Below are positions 1 through 8,243 of a DNA stretch of 64,000 nucleotides, in pieces; position 1 is the first letter of the stretch; every line of letters begins with the position of its first letter. The translations under genes and the position numbers were made by a program. Under the pieces are notes generated by a model. The model was not told the DNA's origin, ran no database searches, and saw nothing but the letters and a program-made list of their open reading frames with translations. Location: assembly GCF_000789235.1 (NCBI RefSeq), contig NZ_KN525716.1, positions 2,462,100 to 2,526,099 of the forward strand. Direction: 5' to 3'. This DNA is from Wocania ichthyoenteri Th78. GTDB taxonomy: Bacteria; Bacteroidota; Bacteroidia; Flavobacteriales; Flavobacteriaceae.

Positions 1-2
1 TT

Positions 3-803
3 AATGAAGAATTAGAAGACATACATCTTAGGATTTCAACCCCTATGGAAGAAGCAAACCTAGTCATTGCTCTCTGTACTCTCTCCTTAGCGAAATTCCA
101 AAAAGCCGTCGAAAAGCATGGCTTTCAAAGTATAGATAAGGAGATTAGCTTTTTCAAATCTGTAAAGGTCATCCCTATGCAATATTTAATCTACTATACG
201 GAGCTTCGTTCTTGTGAGTTAAACATGCCAAAAGGAGGGGAGCTTTTGCAAATACAATTTTTAGAAAACTTAGAAAAAAAGGTTAATCAATTCTTTAATA
301 AGCATAAAGAGTTTTTAGTATATCTAGAACTAGAACACACGCTTTTAGATAAATATTATTATACCCGTAAATATTTAAATAAAATTCAGTCAATCAAAAC
401 GTATCCGTATTATAAAGACCCTAACTTTAATACATCTCATGATGCCTTACTTGCTAGAATTCATGGTTTTGAATTGTTTTCCAGTTACATTATCCAAAGA
501 AAATTTAATATAGAGCATAGCATAAATAACTTCATTGAAAAGAAACTAATATGGAGTGGAAGTTATGCAGGCTTTATAGAATTTGTATATGGCTGTCAAG
601 CCATGGGATATTTTAATGATGGTAATGCTGAAACCAGCAAAATTGTTGAAATATTAGGCGATTTTTTAGGGATTGATAAAGGTAATTCCTCCAGAACCTA
701 CAATGAAATTAAAGCTCGAAAAGGATTAAGAATCAAATTCTTTGAAGAAACTGGAAAAAAATCACTTCGTAAAATGGAAGATGAAGACGGCTTAAATTCA
801 TGA
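3..803 (+). CDS. rteC: RteC family regulator of conjugative element excision (5' end cut by window)
   Basis: RteC proteins control excision of Bacteroidetes conjugative transposons; in CTnDOT RteC responds to the RteAB two-component system. The reading frame is open from base 3 through an internal ATG at 45, so the real start lies left of the window. Family-typical stretches are FFKSVKVIPMQYLIYYTELRS near the N-terminus, then PNFNTSHDALLARIHGFELF in the middle, and a C-terminal part with IWSGSYAGFIEFVYGCQAMG followed by a basic segment that resembles a DNA-binding region. It stands at the left of the excision and replication genes of the element, which fits its role. RteA and RteB are not seen. 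The family call is from remembered sequence pattern. Confidence 0.83.
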   Translation, partial: NEELEDIHLRISTPMEEANLVIALCTLSLAKFQKAVEKHGFQSIDKEISFFKSVKVIPMQYLIYYTELRSCELNMPKGGELLQIQFLENLEKKVNQFFNKHKEFLVYLELEHTLLDKYYYTRKYLNKIQSIKTYPYYKDPNFNTSHDALLARIHGFELFSSYIIQRKFNIEHSINNFIEKKLIWSGSYAGFIEFVYGCQAMGYFNDGNAETSKIVEILGDFLGIDKGNSSRTYNEIKARKGLRIKFFEETGKKSLRKMEDEDGLNS

Positions 804-810
804 ACTAACA

Positions 811-839
811 AGACCGAACTCGGTTGAGACTCGGTTTTT
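811..839 (+). terminator. Probable terminator after rteC
   Basis: ACCGA/TCGGT arms (helped by an inner CTC/GAG pairing) are followed by a run of five T, eight bases after the rteC stop. The same 26 bases occur again at 938-963 with three changes that spoil the hairpin. Confidence 0.5.
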
Positions 840-937
840 ACTTTTCAAATTTATTTTGTGCCATATTGATATTCAATTTGTCTGTTTTCATACTACAAAA
901 CAGGCCAAAAACCATCAATTCTAAAGATGTTAAAATA

Positions 938-963
938 AGACCGAACTCGGATCAGACTCTGTT
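938..963 (+). repeat. Imperfect direct repeat of the rteC terminator sequence
   Basis: Bases 938-963 repeat 811-836 (AGACCGAACTCGG, three variable bases, AGACTC, one variable base, GTT), 127 bp apart, 23 of 26 identical. Both lie in the 269-bp gap between rteC and the HTH gene. I see no convincing gene in this gap. The repeats could be a duplicated terminator or sites for a protein of the element. Confidence 0.5.
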
Positions 964-1072
964 AAAAACTCAAGAATACTTTTCAATTTTGTCAAACGAA
1001 AGTCAAATCAGAACAAAGACGTCATCTAAAAATATAAACATGACGGCTTAGTTTATAAAGCACAATTAACGT

Positions 1073-1351
1073 ATGGCAGCAACAATTATCACTACTGAAG
1101 ATTTAATAGAATTTAAAATGGAATTGCTTGATGAGATTAAAATTCTACTGCAAGATCATTCAGGACAACATCGTAAAAAATTACTAAAATCCTCAGACGT
1201 TAAAAAACTTCTGGGAATCACTTCAGGAACGTTACAAACACTTCGTGTCAATGGGACGCTTCCTTACTCAAAAATAGGAGGAGCTATTTATTACGACTAC
1301 GATGAAATCCGTAAAGTTTTTGAACAGAATAGAGTTGATAATAAATTTTAA
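1073..1351 (+). CDS. Small helix-turn-helix (excisionase-like) DNA-binding protein
   Basis: This 92-residue protein has a charged N-terminal helix (about residues 8-35) and a C-terminal MerR/excisionase-type winged helix (about residues 40-85): LLKSSDVKKLLGITSGTLQT, then R..GTLPYSKIGGAIYY. That last pattern (x-LPYxKIGGxIYY) is typical of the HTH_17 proteins of Bacteroidetes mobile elements, which include Xis-type directionality factors. It sits between rteC and the replication-type genes, so a role in excision or in control of transfer is likely. Start ATG at 1073; the next gene begins 6 bp after its stop. Which of excisionase or transcription factor it is cannot be told from sequence alone. 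Confidence 0.72.
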   Translation: MAATIITTEDLIEFKMELLDEIKILLQDHSGQHRKKLLKSSDVKKLLGITSGTLQTLRVNGTLPYSKIGGAIYYDYDEIRKVFEQNRVDNKF

Positions 1352-1357
1352 GCCGAT

Positions 1358-2089
1358 TTGGAGCCTATCAACTACATCAAGCACCTAAACGGTGTATTTC
1401 AGCAATTCTCAAAGGACAGTCGGTTGAACCCTACACATATTAGTTTATATGTGGCATTATTTCAATTGTGGAATACCAACCATTTTCCTGAGGAGTTCCA
1501 TATCAATCGGGAAGAGGTGATGCAATATTCCAAGATTGGATCAAAAACCACTTACCACCGCTGTATCAAAGAATTAAACCATTGGAACTATTTAATTTAT
1601 TACCCATCTCACAACCCGTTTAAGGGAAGCAGAATCAAGATGTTCAATTTTGGTACAAGTACTGGACAAGCCCTGTACCAAAGCAATACCAAAATTGGGA
1701 CAAGTGATGAACAAGTTCTGTACCCAAGTCATATCAATATCGGGACAAGCAATGGACAAGCGCTGGTATCTATAAATAAACATATACAAACTATTAAAAA
1801 CAATATAAACGTTTCTAAACTTGACCAGCCAAAAAATAAAAATGAGGTAATTGATTTTTTTAAAAAGGAAAATTGGGACTCTAAAGAGGCATTAAAGTTT
1901 TTTAATCACTATAAAGGTATTGGCTGGAAAGTGGGTGGCAAATCAAAAATTGTGGATTGGCAAGCAACAGCTCGCAACTGGATGTTAAAAACTGATGAAA
2001 TAAGAAAAGAAAAAAACAAAGTTGCAGTTGACCAAAATCGAGACAACCTAAAAACCACTTCGGATAAAAATTATAACGCGCCTTTATGA
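1358..2089 (+). CDS. Replication-type winged-helix regulator of the conjugative element
   Basis: A 243-residue protein of a type common beside DnaC-like ATPases in Bacteroidetes elements. The N-terminal 95 residues (INYIKHLNGVFQQFSKDSRL, then NPTHISLYVALFQLWN, then REEVMQYSKIGSKTTYHRCI) look like a winged-helix domain. A low-complexity repeat region follows at about residues 99-138, then a C-terminal domain (about 165-225, KGIGWKVGGKSKIVDWQATARNW) that resembles the DnaD-like tail used for DNA or helicase contacts. The start is TTG at 1358: no ATG fits, and the conserved N-terminus begins right there. Its stop overlaps the next start by 4 bp, so the two proteins are translationally coupled and probably act together in replicating the excised circle. 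Confidence 0.6.
   Translation: MEPINYIKHLNGVFQQFSKDSRLNPTHISLYVALFQLWNTNHFPEEFHINREEVMQYSKIGSKTTYHRCIKELNHWNYLIYYPSHNPFKGSRIKMFNFGTSTGQALYQSNTKIGTSDEQVLYPSHINIGTSNGQALVSINKHIQTIKNNINVSKLDQPKNKNEVIDFFKKENWDSKEALKFFNHYKGIGWKVGGKSKIVDWQATARNWMLKTDEIRKEKNKVAVDQNRDNLKTTSDKNYNAPL
1653..1769 (+). repeat. 45-bp in-frame tandem repeat inside the replication-type gene
   Basis: Two full 45-bp units (1653-1697 and 1698-1742) and a partial third (1743-1769) encode degenerate 15-residue repeats of the form GTS-x2-QxLY-x6. The unit keeps frame and lies between the N- and C-terminal domains, so it is a variable linker. Confidence 0.75.
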
Positions 2090-2748
2090 ACCCACAAACC
2101 CCACATATTATAACCGAAGGCACTGTGCAGTATAATCTGGGAAACCTTACAGGCAAACATATCCACTATGATTTTAAAAAAATATTGAATTACCTAAACG
2201 CCAAAGGGAAACTGTTGTTCGGAAAAAAATTTAAGATTCATGAAGGGGATGAAATCATTATTTTTAAACTCTGTATTTATTTTATCAAGGACTACGACTA
2301 TTGCAAAAAGTTCGATATCGATTTAAATAAAGGCGTGCTCTTGAGTGGTCCTGTTGGGTGCGGAAAAACCAGTCTGATGACCTTGCTAAAACATATCGTA
2401 CCACACCAAAAACCTTATGAAGTGATTCCTGCACGTAACATCGCTTTTTCGTTTAACAGTTTGGGTTATTCGGTCATTGAGAATTATGGCGACCATAATT
2501 TCTATTGTTTTGATGATCTGGGAGTGGAACCAACAGGAAGACACTTTGGGAAAGACTGCAATGTGATGGGGGAAATTCTACTCTCTAGATATGACCTCTT
2601 TTTAAGAAACAGCATAAAAACCCATGCGACCACGAATTTGAATGCTGAAGAATTGGAAGATCGTTATGGGAATCGAGTGCGCTCCAGAATGCGCCAGTTG
2701 TTTAATTTGGTTGGGTTTGACAAGGGGAGTTCGGATAAGCGGATTTAA
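2086..2748 (+). CDS. DnaC/IstB-like AAA+ ATPase
   Basis: A 220-residue ATPase of the helicase-loader kind. Walker A is GPVGCGKTS (residues 88-96) and Walker B is FYCFDDLG (139-146). A sensor-like HATTNLNAEELEDRYGNRV stretch and an arginine-rich RSRMRQLFNLV follow. ATG overlaps the stop of the upstream winged-helix gene (ATGA), a classic initiator/loader pair. It most likely helps load a helicase on the excised circular form of the element, or supports its maintenance. IstB-type transposition helpers have the same fold, but no transposase partner is next to it. It is the last gene of the rightward leader operon; 108 bp separate it from the convergent amidase. Confidence 0.75.
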   Translation: MNPQTPHIITEGTVQYNLGNLTGKHIHYDFKKILNYLNAKGKLLFGKKFKIHEGDEIIIFKLCIYFIKDYDYCKKFDIDLNKGVLLSGPVGCGKTSLMTLLKHIVPHQKPYEVIPARNIAFSFNSLGYSVIENYGDHNFYCFDDLGVEPTGRHFGKDCNVMGEILLSRYDLFLRNSIKTHATTNLNAEELEDRYGNRVRSRMRQLFNLVGFDKGSSDKRI

Positions 2749-2856
2749 TAAACTACTACAGTTACTTTCGATATGTTTTGAGCCAAACTTTTAACTCCAG
2801 AAATAAAACCTTAGCGATATCCTTCAAACTCTTAACAAGGGCAATAAACAATTTAT

Positions 2857-3498
2857 TCATAATTCATTATTTAAATAATTATCAATACCCAACAAAACAG
2901 CCAAGGCTATAGCTCTAATATTTTCAAGTTTATAAAAATAACGGGCTTCATCCACATGAGTTACAAAACCCACTTCCACGAGTACAGCTGGGCAAAAAGC
3001 AATCGTTTCCCGCAGCACTTGAAAATTAGCCAACTTGACGCCCCGTTCTTTAAAACCTAATTTTTGGGTGCCTTCATTTAGTACAGATAAGCTCAAGGCA
3101 ATAGACGCTTTAGTATTAACATAATTTGACCGATGTACATAAACTTCCATCCCTCTGGATTTACGATTAGAAGCGTTACAATGCAGTGAAACAAACACAT
3201 CTGCATCTAATGCTTTAGCCAATCGGCTTCTATCTGACAATGAAATCAAAGTATCTGTATACCGGGTCAAATACAAATTTAAGTTAGAATTCAAAACACT
3301 TTTATTTAATCTTAACATGGTTTTAGCAATGTTTAAAACCACATCCTTTTCCTGAATGTTATTAATTCCAATGGCACCAGAGTCTATTCCTCTATGTCCC
3401 ACATCAATAACAATCCGTTTTTTAGTGCCCTCATTTTGACCAAAAGTGATGCACATTTTTAGTAGTACTAGGAGAAATACGACGTTTTTATGCCTCAT
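2857..3498 (-). CDS. N-acetylmuramoyl-L-alanine amidase (Amidase_3) of the conjugative element
   Basis: Zinc amidase that cuts the MurNAc to L-Ala bond of peptidoglycan. Visible motifs are IDVGHRGIDSGA (zinc His), a Glu shortly after (IQEKDVVLNIAK), SLHCNAS (second zinc His) and a C-terminal LVEVGFVTH carrying the catalytic-type Glu. I place the start at the ATG at 3498, which begins with MRHKNVVFLLVLLKMCITFGQ, a signal peptide; the longer frame back to 3561 adds a charged, implausible leader. It is transcribed opposite to the tra operon. Lytic enzymes often accompany type IV secretion systems to open the wall for the channel, which is the likely role here. Confidence 0.82.
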   Translation of the reverse strand: MRHKNVVFLLVLLKMCITFGQNEGTKKRIVIDVGHRGIDSGAIGINNIQEKDVVLNIAKTMLRLNKSVLNSNLNLYLTRYTDTLISLSDRSRLAKALDADVFVSLHCNASNRKSRGMEVYVHRSNYVNTKASIALSLSVLNEGTQKLGFKERGVKLANFQVLRETIAFCPAVLVEVGFVTHVDEARYFYKLENIRAIALAVLLGIDNYLNNEL

Positions 3499-3683
3499 TT
3501 TATTTTTTGGTTTCAAGTTATCAACATCTCTTTTTAGAAATTCTATAAAATTTGATGCCAAACCACATCAAAAAATCACAATACAAATCAAATAATATTT
3601 TATTAACAATTCATTGATTGTCAAGTAATTATAATCAAATATACAGTATTTTTCGAATATCAAAACCATTTAAAAAATACATT

Positions 3684-3980
3684 ATGTTTTACATGAAAAA
3701 ATCAATTTATCTGACTTTAGTATTACTACTCGTGTCTATTTCAACTTTTGCACAAATCGGAGGCATTGAAGATTCCGTTAATGATGTATCGGATACCATC
3801 CGATCCATTTTCCCAATTATTTTGGGTGTTATCTTCTTAATAGGCTTCCTTTTTAATGCTGGACACTTCTTTGGAGAAAACGCCGATTTAAAAAAGGGCA
3901 TTACCCGTGTTTTGGTATTTGTACTCATTGCTGGAGCTGTAGTTGGCATCTTTACCTATCTAATTACCATCGTAGTCTAG
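3684..3980 (+). CDS. traE: Conjugative transposon protein TraE (DUF4134)
   Basis: A small membrane protein: a signal peptide (MKKSIYLTLVLLLVSISTFA), a short loop, and two hydrophobic helices (PIILGVIFLIGFLFNAGHFF and VLVFVLIAGAVVGIFTYLIT). This architecture, and its place just ahead of TraF and TraG, are those of DUF4134 TraE proteins of Bacteroidetes elements, which are thought to be the VirB2-like pilin or channel subunit. The start is ATG 3684 or ATG 3693; both lead directly into the signal peptide. A longer frame from a TTG at 3618 is not credible. It is the first gene of the rightward tra operon. Confidence 0.8.
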   Translation: MFYMKKSIYLTLVLLLVSISTFAQIGGIEDSVNDVSDTIRSIFPIILGVIFLIGFLFNAGHFFGENADLKKGITRVLVFVLIAGAVVGIFTYLITIVV

Positions 3981-4023
3981 ACCCATAATGGGCATTTGAG
4001 TATTAAGCACAAGGCGGAATAAA

Positions 4024-4323
4024 ATGAAAAAATTTGAGATTTATAAAAATATCAGAAAGCGTGCAGTGATTATGGGCTTGCCCATAGCACTGTTCGCCCT
4101 TATGATGACTGCCGTTATCGGCTCACTATTGTTTGTCATTTTCTCATTTAGTTTTTCAATTATCATTGGTGTTTTTGTTTTTAATGCAGGGTTGTATATC
4201 GCTTTAACACATGTCACTAAAAACCCGGCACTATTCCATTTCAAAAAAGTGTTTCCAAGCAGTATTAGTAACAAAAAAGTAAGCCAACTACCTTATGAAG
4301 CCCATAATGGCATTATAAAATAA
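4024..4323 (+). CDS. traF: Conjugative transposon protein TraF (DUF4133, VirB3-like)
   Basis: A 99-residue protein with two adjacent transmembrane helices (about residues 18-36 and 40-62), a basic N-terminus (KKFEIYKNIRKRAV) and a soluble tail. Size, topology and position one base before the VirB4-type ATPase gene match the DUF4133 TraF family. Its counterpart VirB3 anchors VirB4 to the inner membrane. The 1-bp gap to traG implies coupled translation. Confidence 0.8.
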   Translation: MKKFEIYKNIRKRAVIMGLPIALFALMMTAVIGSLLFVIFSFSFSIIIGVFVFNAGLYIALTHVTKNPALFHFKKVFPSSISNKKVSQLPYEAHNGIIK

Positions 4324-4324
4324 A

Positions 4325-6727
4325 ATGAAGAAAATTAATTTAGTAAATCATAATCCCATAGTAGATATTCAAAACCATATCCTATTTGCTAATAATGGCA
4401 ATGTGGTGTTATGCTATAGAGTGGATTTACCAGAAATCTATTCCCTTTCGGAAAACGATTTTGAGGATTTGCATGGCGCATGGTTTCAGGGGTTTAAATC
4501 CCTGCCAACAGGAACGGTCATTCATAAGCAGGATGTTTATCAAAAGGCCATTTATACAGCAGATAAACTTCCAAACGACAGCTTTTTGGAACAAGCCACA
4601 CACGAGTATTTTAAAGGACGAGACTATATAAAACACAGCAGTTATCTGTTTTTTGTGTTACCCTATAATAAAGCACTCAATGCCTCAAAATTTACCAATC
4701 CGTTTCGGAAAGTAGGAAAAGGCATCCATAGACAAATGGATCATAATGTCCAGGAGTTTATCAAAGCCGTAAATGATGCCGTGTCTTTTATAAGTAATAG
4801 TAGAAAAGTGTCCATTGTGCCAATGAAACCTAATGACATTGTCGGCATCCATGATGCCTATTTTAATGGCTTTAACGAAGGCTTTGACACGGACATTGAG
4901 CTTAAAAAAAGTGATATTGAAATTGGTGAACACCATTTTGATGTCCTCGCCGTGAACAGTGAGCTATGTTTTGGGGATGTGGTACAGAGCAGTAAAACAA
5001 ACGATAAATTCACTTCGGATGACTTTGTATTCCATCAGGGCTTTTTGGATGGCTTGGGACTGAACCTCAATGAAAACCATATCATCAACCAAATCATCTA
5101 TATGGATGATAAGCACAAATGGCGCAAACTACTAGACAAGAAAATTGAGGAACTTAATAAGAGTTCCAATTTTGGCACACAGAACAAGGTCATTTTGAAA
5201 AAGATTGAGGACATTGTTGCTAAGATTAATCAGGACGATTCGTCCCGAATTATCAGAGGGCATCTCAACATCATTTTCTGGTGTCCAGAAGCTGGACAGC
5301 TAAGTAATATTGCATCGAAGATTAAAACCGAGTTTAAGGAACTCGATATTACGCCATACTATCCAAAAGGAGAAGAACGGAAGCATTACTTTTTAAATAG
5401 CTTTTGTGGTTTTGCTTCCAACTTCTCCAATGAGGACGTCTATGTTACCGATTTAAAACATGCACTTTGTTTATATATCAACAACAGCAATTATAAATCG
5501 GATGCTACTGGCATCATATTTAATGATAGGCAGCATAACATCCCTGTGCTTAAAGATGTTTGGGATGACAAAAAGAAACGTATTAAGGCACGTAACTTTG
5601 CCATTTTCGCACCCACGGGAGAAGGCAAATCCTTTTTAGCAAATAACATTCTGCGTCAATATTTTGAATCCGATGTCCGACTGGTCATTATCGATTTGGG
5701 AGGGTCGTATTCAAAATTTGCCAAACTTTATCCAGATGATCATATTATTCTACGATACGAACAAGGCAAGAATTTAGGAATTAATCCTTTTTTTATTTCT
5801 GATGTTGAAGATTTAACACCGGAACGTTTAGAAGACCTTGCCGTTTTTCTATTGGAACTTTTGGCAGACGATCAGGTCACCAAGTCTAAAGAAGTAGCTA
5901 TAAAGAAAGTGCTTAGTTATTATTACGCAGCACCAGCAAGAAACCACTCCTTAGAAAGCCTATATGAATTTATAGATGATAAAAAAGAGTCACTCCTTAA
6001 AGAACTAAATATCGATAAAAAAGATTTTGGCGTTTACAACTTCTTGCACATCCTATCTGAATACGTGGATGATGGATTATACAATTTTCTTTTTAGCGTC
6101 AGTGAAGATCAAACCTATAAAATAGAAGACAAACGCCTGATTGTTTTTGAACTCGATGAAGTCAAGGACAATAAAGAAATTCTGTCTGTGATGCTTAAAC
6201 TCATCAAATCGGCCATTCAGCGCACCATTTGGCGCAACAAAGCTGAAAAGGGAATTATCCTTTTTGATGAGTTTGCTAAACAGCTCAAGTTTGATAATGT
6301 TCTGGAGAGCGTGGAATTCTATTATCAGGCCATTAGAAAACAAAATGGAGCGATAGGGATTATTCTGCAATCCATAAATCAATTACCAAACAATTCTACA
6401 TCAGCCAGTATTCTGGAAAACACCCAAGTGATTTACAGTCTCCGGAATGAAAAAGGTTATGAAGAACTTCAAAAAAGATTGAACCTGTCAAGCCATGACT
6501 TAAACCAATTAAAGTCCATCCGAAACAACCTGTCTGGTGCACGAAAGTATACCGAGATGTTTATCAAAATCGGTAAGGAAAGCAACATCTTTCGATTGGA
6601 AGTCCCCAAAGAAGTTTATGCCGCCTACCTCACAGACGGCACCGAAAACGACCTCATAATGCGGATTTATGATAAAACAAATAGCATGGAAGAAGCTATT
6701 AACGAATTCATTAAGCAACAGTTATAG
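4325..6727 (+). CDS. traG: Conjugation system ATPase TraG (VirB4 family)
   Basis: The 800-residue motor ATPase of the Bacteroidetes type IV secretion system. The N-terminal half (to about 410) is the VirB4 membrane-interaction domain. Walker A is APTGEGKS (429-436), followed by FLANNILRQYF. Walker B is GIILFDEFAKQL (about 640-650), and a later QSINQLPNNSTSASILENTQ stretch is typical of the VirB4/TraG sensor region. Length matches the family (about 800-830). It energises pilus assembly and DNA transfer. The coupling protein, which is also called TraG-like in other systems, is a different gene and is not in the window. The ORF is intact with no frameshift. Confidence 0.92.
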   Translation: MKKINLVNHNPIVDIQNHILFANNGNVVLCYRVDLPEIYSLSENDFEDLHGAWFQGFKSLPTGTVIHKQDVYQKAIYTADKLPNDSFLEQATHEYFKGRDYIKHSSYLFFVLPYNKALNASKFTNPFRKVGKGIHRQMDHNVQEFIKAVNDAVSFISNSRKVSIVPMKPNDIVGIHDAYFNGFNEGFDTDIELKKSDIEIGEHHFDVLAVNSELCFGDVVQSSKTNDKFTSDDFVFHQGFLDGLGLNLNENHIINQIIYMDDKHKWRKLLDKKIEELNKSSNFGTQNKVILKKIEDIVAKINQDDSSRIIRGHLNIIFWCPEAGQLSNIASKIKTEFKELDITPYYPKGEERKHYFLNSFCGFASNFSNEDVYVTDLKHALCLYINNSNYKSDATGIIFNDRQHNIPVLKDVWDDKKKRIKARNFAIFAPTGEGKSFLANNILRQYFESDVRLVIIDLGGSYSKFAKLYPDDHIILRYEQGKNLGINPFFISDVEDLTPERLEDLAVFLLELLADDQVTKSKEVAIKKVLSYYYAAPARNHSLESLYEFIDDKKESLLKELNIDKKDFGVYNFLHILSEYVDDGLYNFLFSVSEDQTYKIEDKRLIVFELDEVKDNKEILSVMLKLIKSAIQRTIWRNKAEKGIILFDEFAKQLKFDNVLESVEFYYQAIRKQNGAIGIILQSINQLPNNSTSASILENTQVIYSLRNEKGYEELQKRLNLSSHDLNQLKSIRNNLSGARKYTEMFIKIGKESNIFRLEVPKEVYAAYLTDGTENDLIMRIYDKTNSMEEAINEFIKQQL

Positions 6728-6780
6728 GCTACTTTAATAATTACAATGAGAAATATTATTAACACTTAAAATTATATAAC

Positions 6781-7362
6781 ATGAAAAACAAGATCAAAAT
6801 TTTAATGCTAACAATGGCTCTAGCCATTTTATTGCCTGGCAGTGCTACCGCCCAGGGGATGCCTGTTTATGATAACACCAATTTTATCAGTTTGGCTAAA
6901 TCCCTTATTGAATCTGCGAAGCAAACCTCAGAGCTTCTAAAGACTGTAAAGTTTCTAAAAGAACAAAAAGAGCGTATTGAAGAAGTTAGTAATGTCATCA
7001 AACAGCTGAAAGCAGTGCGGGAACTCACCCGAAATAATCAACACCTCTTTGACTTGGTGCGTGATGATCTGAGAGCCATTTTAAATTCCCCTTATATCAA
7101 AGTAGAGGAAGTGAATCGCATATCGGAATCTTTTAACGCCATTATTGAACAGGCTTTGGAAGATGCGAACTTCATTGGTGAAATCCTGTCCAGTGATCAT
7201 CTGAAGATGACTGATGCCGAACGTGCTGTCATTCTCAAGGAAAAAGAACTCCAATCTAAAGAAATGGTCATTGAAATTGAACAGAAAGCAAGACGTTACC
7301 GTGAGATCATTTCCTTTAGAAGAATGCAGGCCGTTATCAACGGCAGGAAGGCAAAATATTAA
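6781..7362 (+). CDS. traI: Conjugal transfer protein TraI (DUF4141, VirB5-like)
   Basis: A 193-residue secreted protein: a signal peptide ending at ATAQG (about residue 26), then an almost wholly helical, coiled-coil rich body (residues 30-185) with many Lys/Glu heptads. Position between TraG and TraJ and overall form match the DUF4141 TraI family, comparable in place and topology with VirB5-type periplasmic or pilus-tip proteins. The stop is followed after 3 bp by traJ. It begins 53 bp after traG, with an A-rich leader typical for this phylum. Confidence 0.75.
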   Translation: MKNKIKILMLTMALAILLPGSATAQGMPVYDNTNFISLAKSLIESAKQTSELLKTVKFLKEQKERIEEVSNVIKQLKAVRELTRNNQHLFDLVRDDLRAILNSPYIKVEEVNRISESFNAIIEQALEDANFIGEILSSDHLKMTDAERAVILKEKELQSKEMVIEIEQKARRYREIISFRRMQAVINGRKAKY

Positions 7363-7365
7363 ATA

Positions 7366-8208
7366 ATGTCTGTAATAACTTTAAGCATTGGCTTGGAATA
7401 TGTGGACACCGTTTTTCAAACCATAAAAAACAGTGATTTTTCACAGTACACCATTACGGGCATGAAAACCTTGGCATTGTTGTTTTTTCTGGTCAATATC
7501 CTAAAAAAGTATAATGAAGGTGTCGCTAATAATGAGGGCTATACTTGGGGACTGACCCCTACGGAGCTGGCTAAAAATTTTGCTGTCGTTATTTTGGTTA
7601 TTTTCTCAACACAGGTATTGGGTGTTTTTGACACGATTTTAGTGGCTATTGAAAACCAATACCGAGATACGGCACCCGCACTCCTCCCGCTTCAGATGCA
7701 GGATATTGATATCGAACAGGATGTGGGTGCTTGGGATGCCGCCAAAAAAGCCATGGCATTGCTTTATGAAGCCTTGGTAACGCCACTCTACGGATTAAAG
7801 ATCATTGCCTTTATCATAGGTTTGTTTCTTTGGCTCTTGGATTTGTTTATTTACCCCTTGTTTCTAGCTGAACGCTATTTCCTGTTGGGGATTATGCAAG
7901 CCTTCTTTCCATTGGTCATCAGTTTGGCTGTTTTTGAGAAGTTCAGAACATTGGCCTATAACTTCTTTAAGCTCTATGCAGGGGTGTATATGTTAGTACC
8001 TGCCTTCTTTTTGGTCAATGTCTTTGTAAATAATCTGTATACCGAAGTGAATACCAATTTTTGGTCCGATCTGTTTGGAACGGATTGGGGGAGTGAGTTT
8101 TTTGCACCTGCCATTCAACTAGGTTCTATTGGGTTTATTGTGCTTCTCAAATTTAAACTGTACCGTCGTGCCACCTCATTCGTATTCAAACTCTTCTCAG
8201 GTGCCTAA
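7366..8208 (+). CDS. traJ: Conjugative transposon membrane protein TraJ (VirB6/TrbL-like)
   Basis: A 280-residue polytopic inner-membrane protein with about six hydrophobic segments, including TLALLFFLVNI, FAVVILVIFSTQVLGVF, IIAFIIGLFLWLLDLFIYPL, FLLGIMQAFFPLVISLAVF, MLVPAFFLVNVFVN and LGSIGFIVLLKFKLY. Topology and gene order identify it as TraJ, the VirB6-like part of the inner-membrane channel. Length is a little below that of CTnDOT TraJ. It is tightly linked to traI and traK. Confidence 0.82.
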   Translation: MSVITLSIGLEYVDTVFQTIKNSDFSQYTITGMKTLALLFFLVNILKKYNEGVANNEGYTWGLTPTELAKNFAVVILVIFSTQVLGVFDTILVAIENQYRDTAPALLPLQMQDIDIEQDVGAWDAAKKAMALLYEALVTPLYGLKIIAFIIGLFLWLLDLFIYPLFLAERYFLLGIMQAFFPLVISLAVFEKFRTLAYNFFKLYAGVYMLVPAFFLVNVFVNNLYTEVNTNFWSDLFGTDWGSEFFAPAIQLGSIGFIVLLKFKLYRRATSFVFKLFSGA

Positions 8209-8243
8209 GGCACATTTATTTAAAAATAATAATAATACCATCT

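Noticed and set aside
824-1051. A 75-residue plus-strand frame after rteC
   Set aside because: It starts inside the rteC terminator, is low in complexity and resembles no family. The gap is better explained by repeats and control sequence.
1653-1769. A short CRISPR-like array
   Set aside because: The units are adjacent without spacers, keep reading frame and encode a protein linker.
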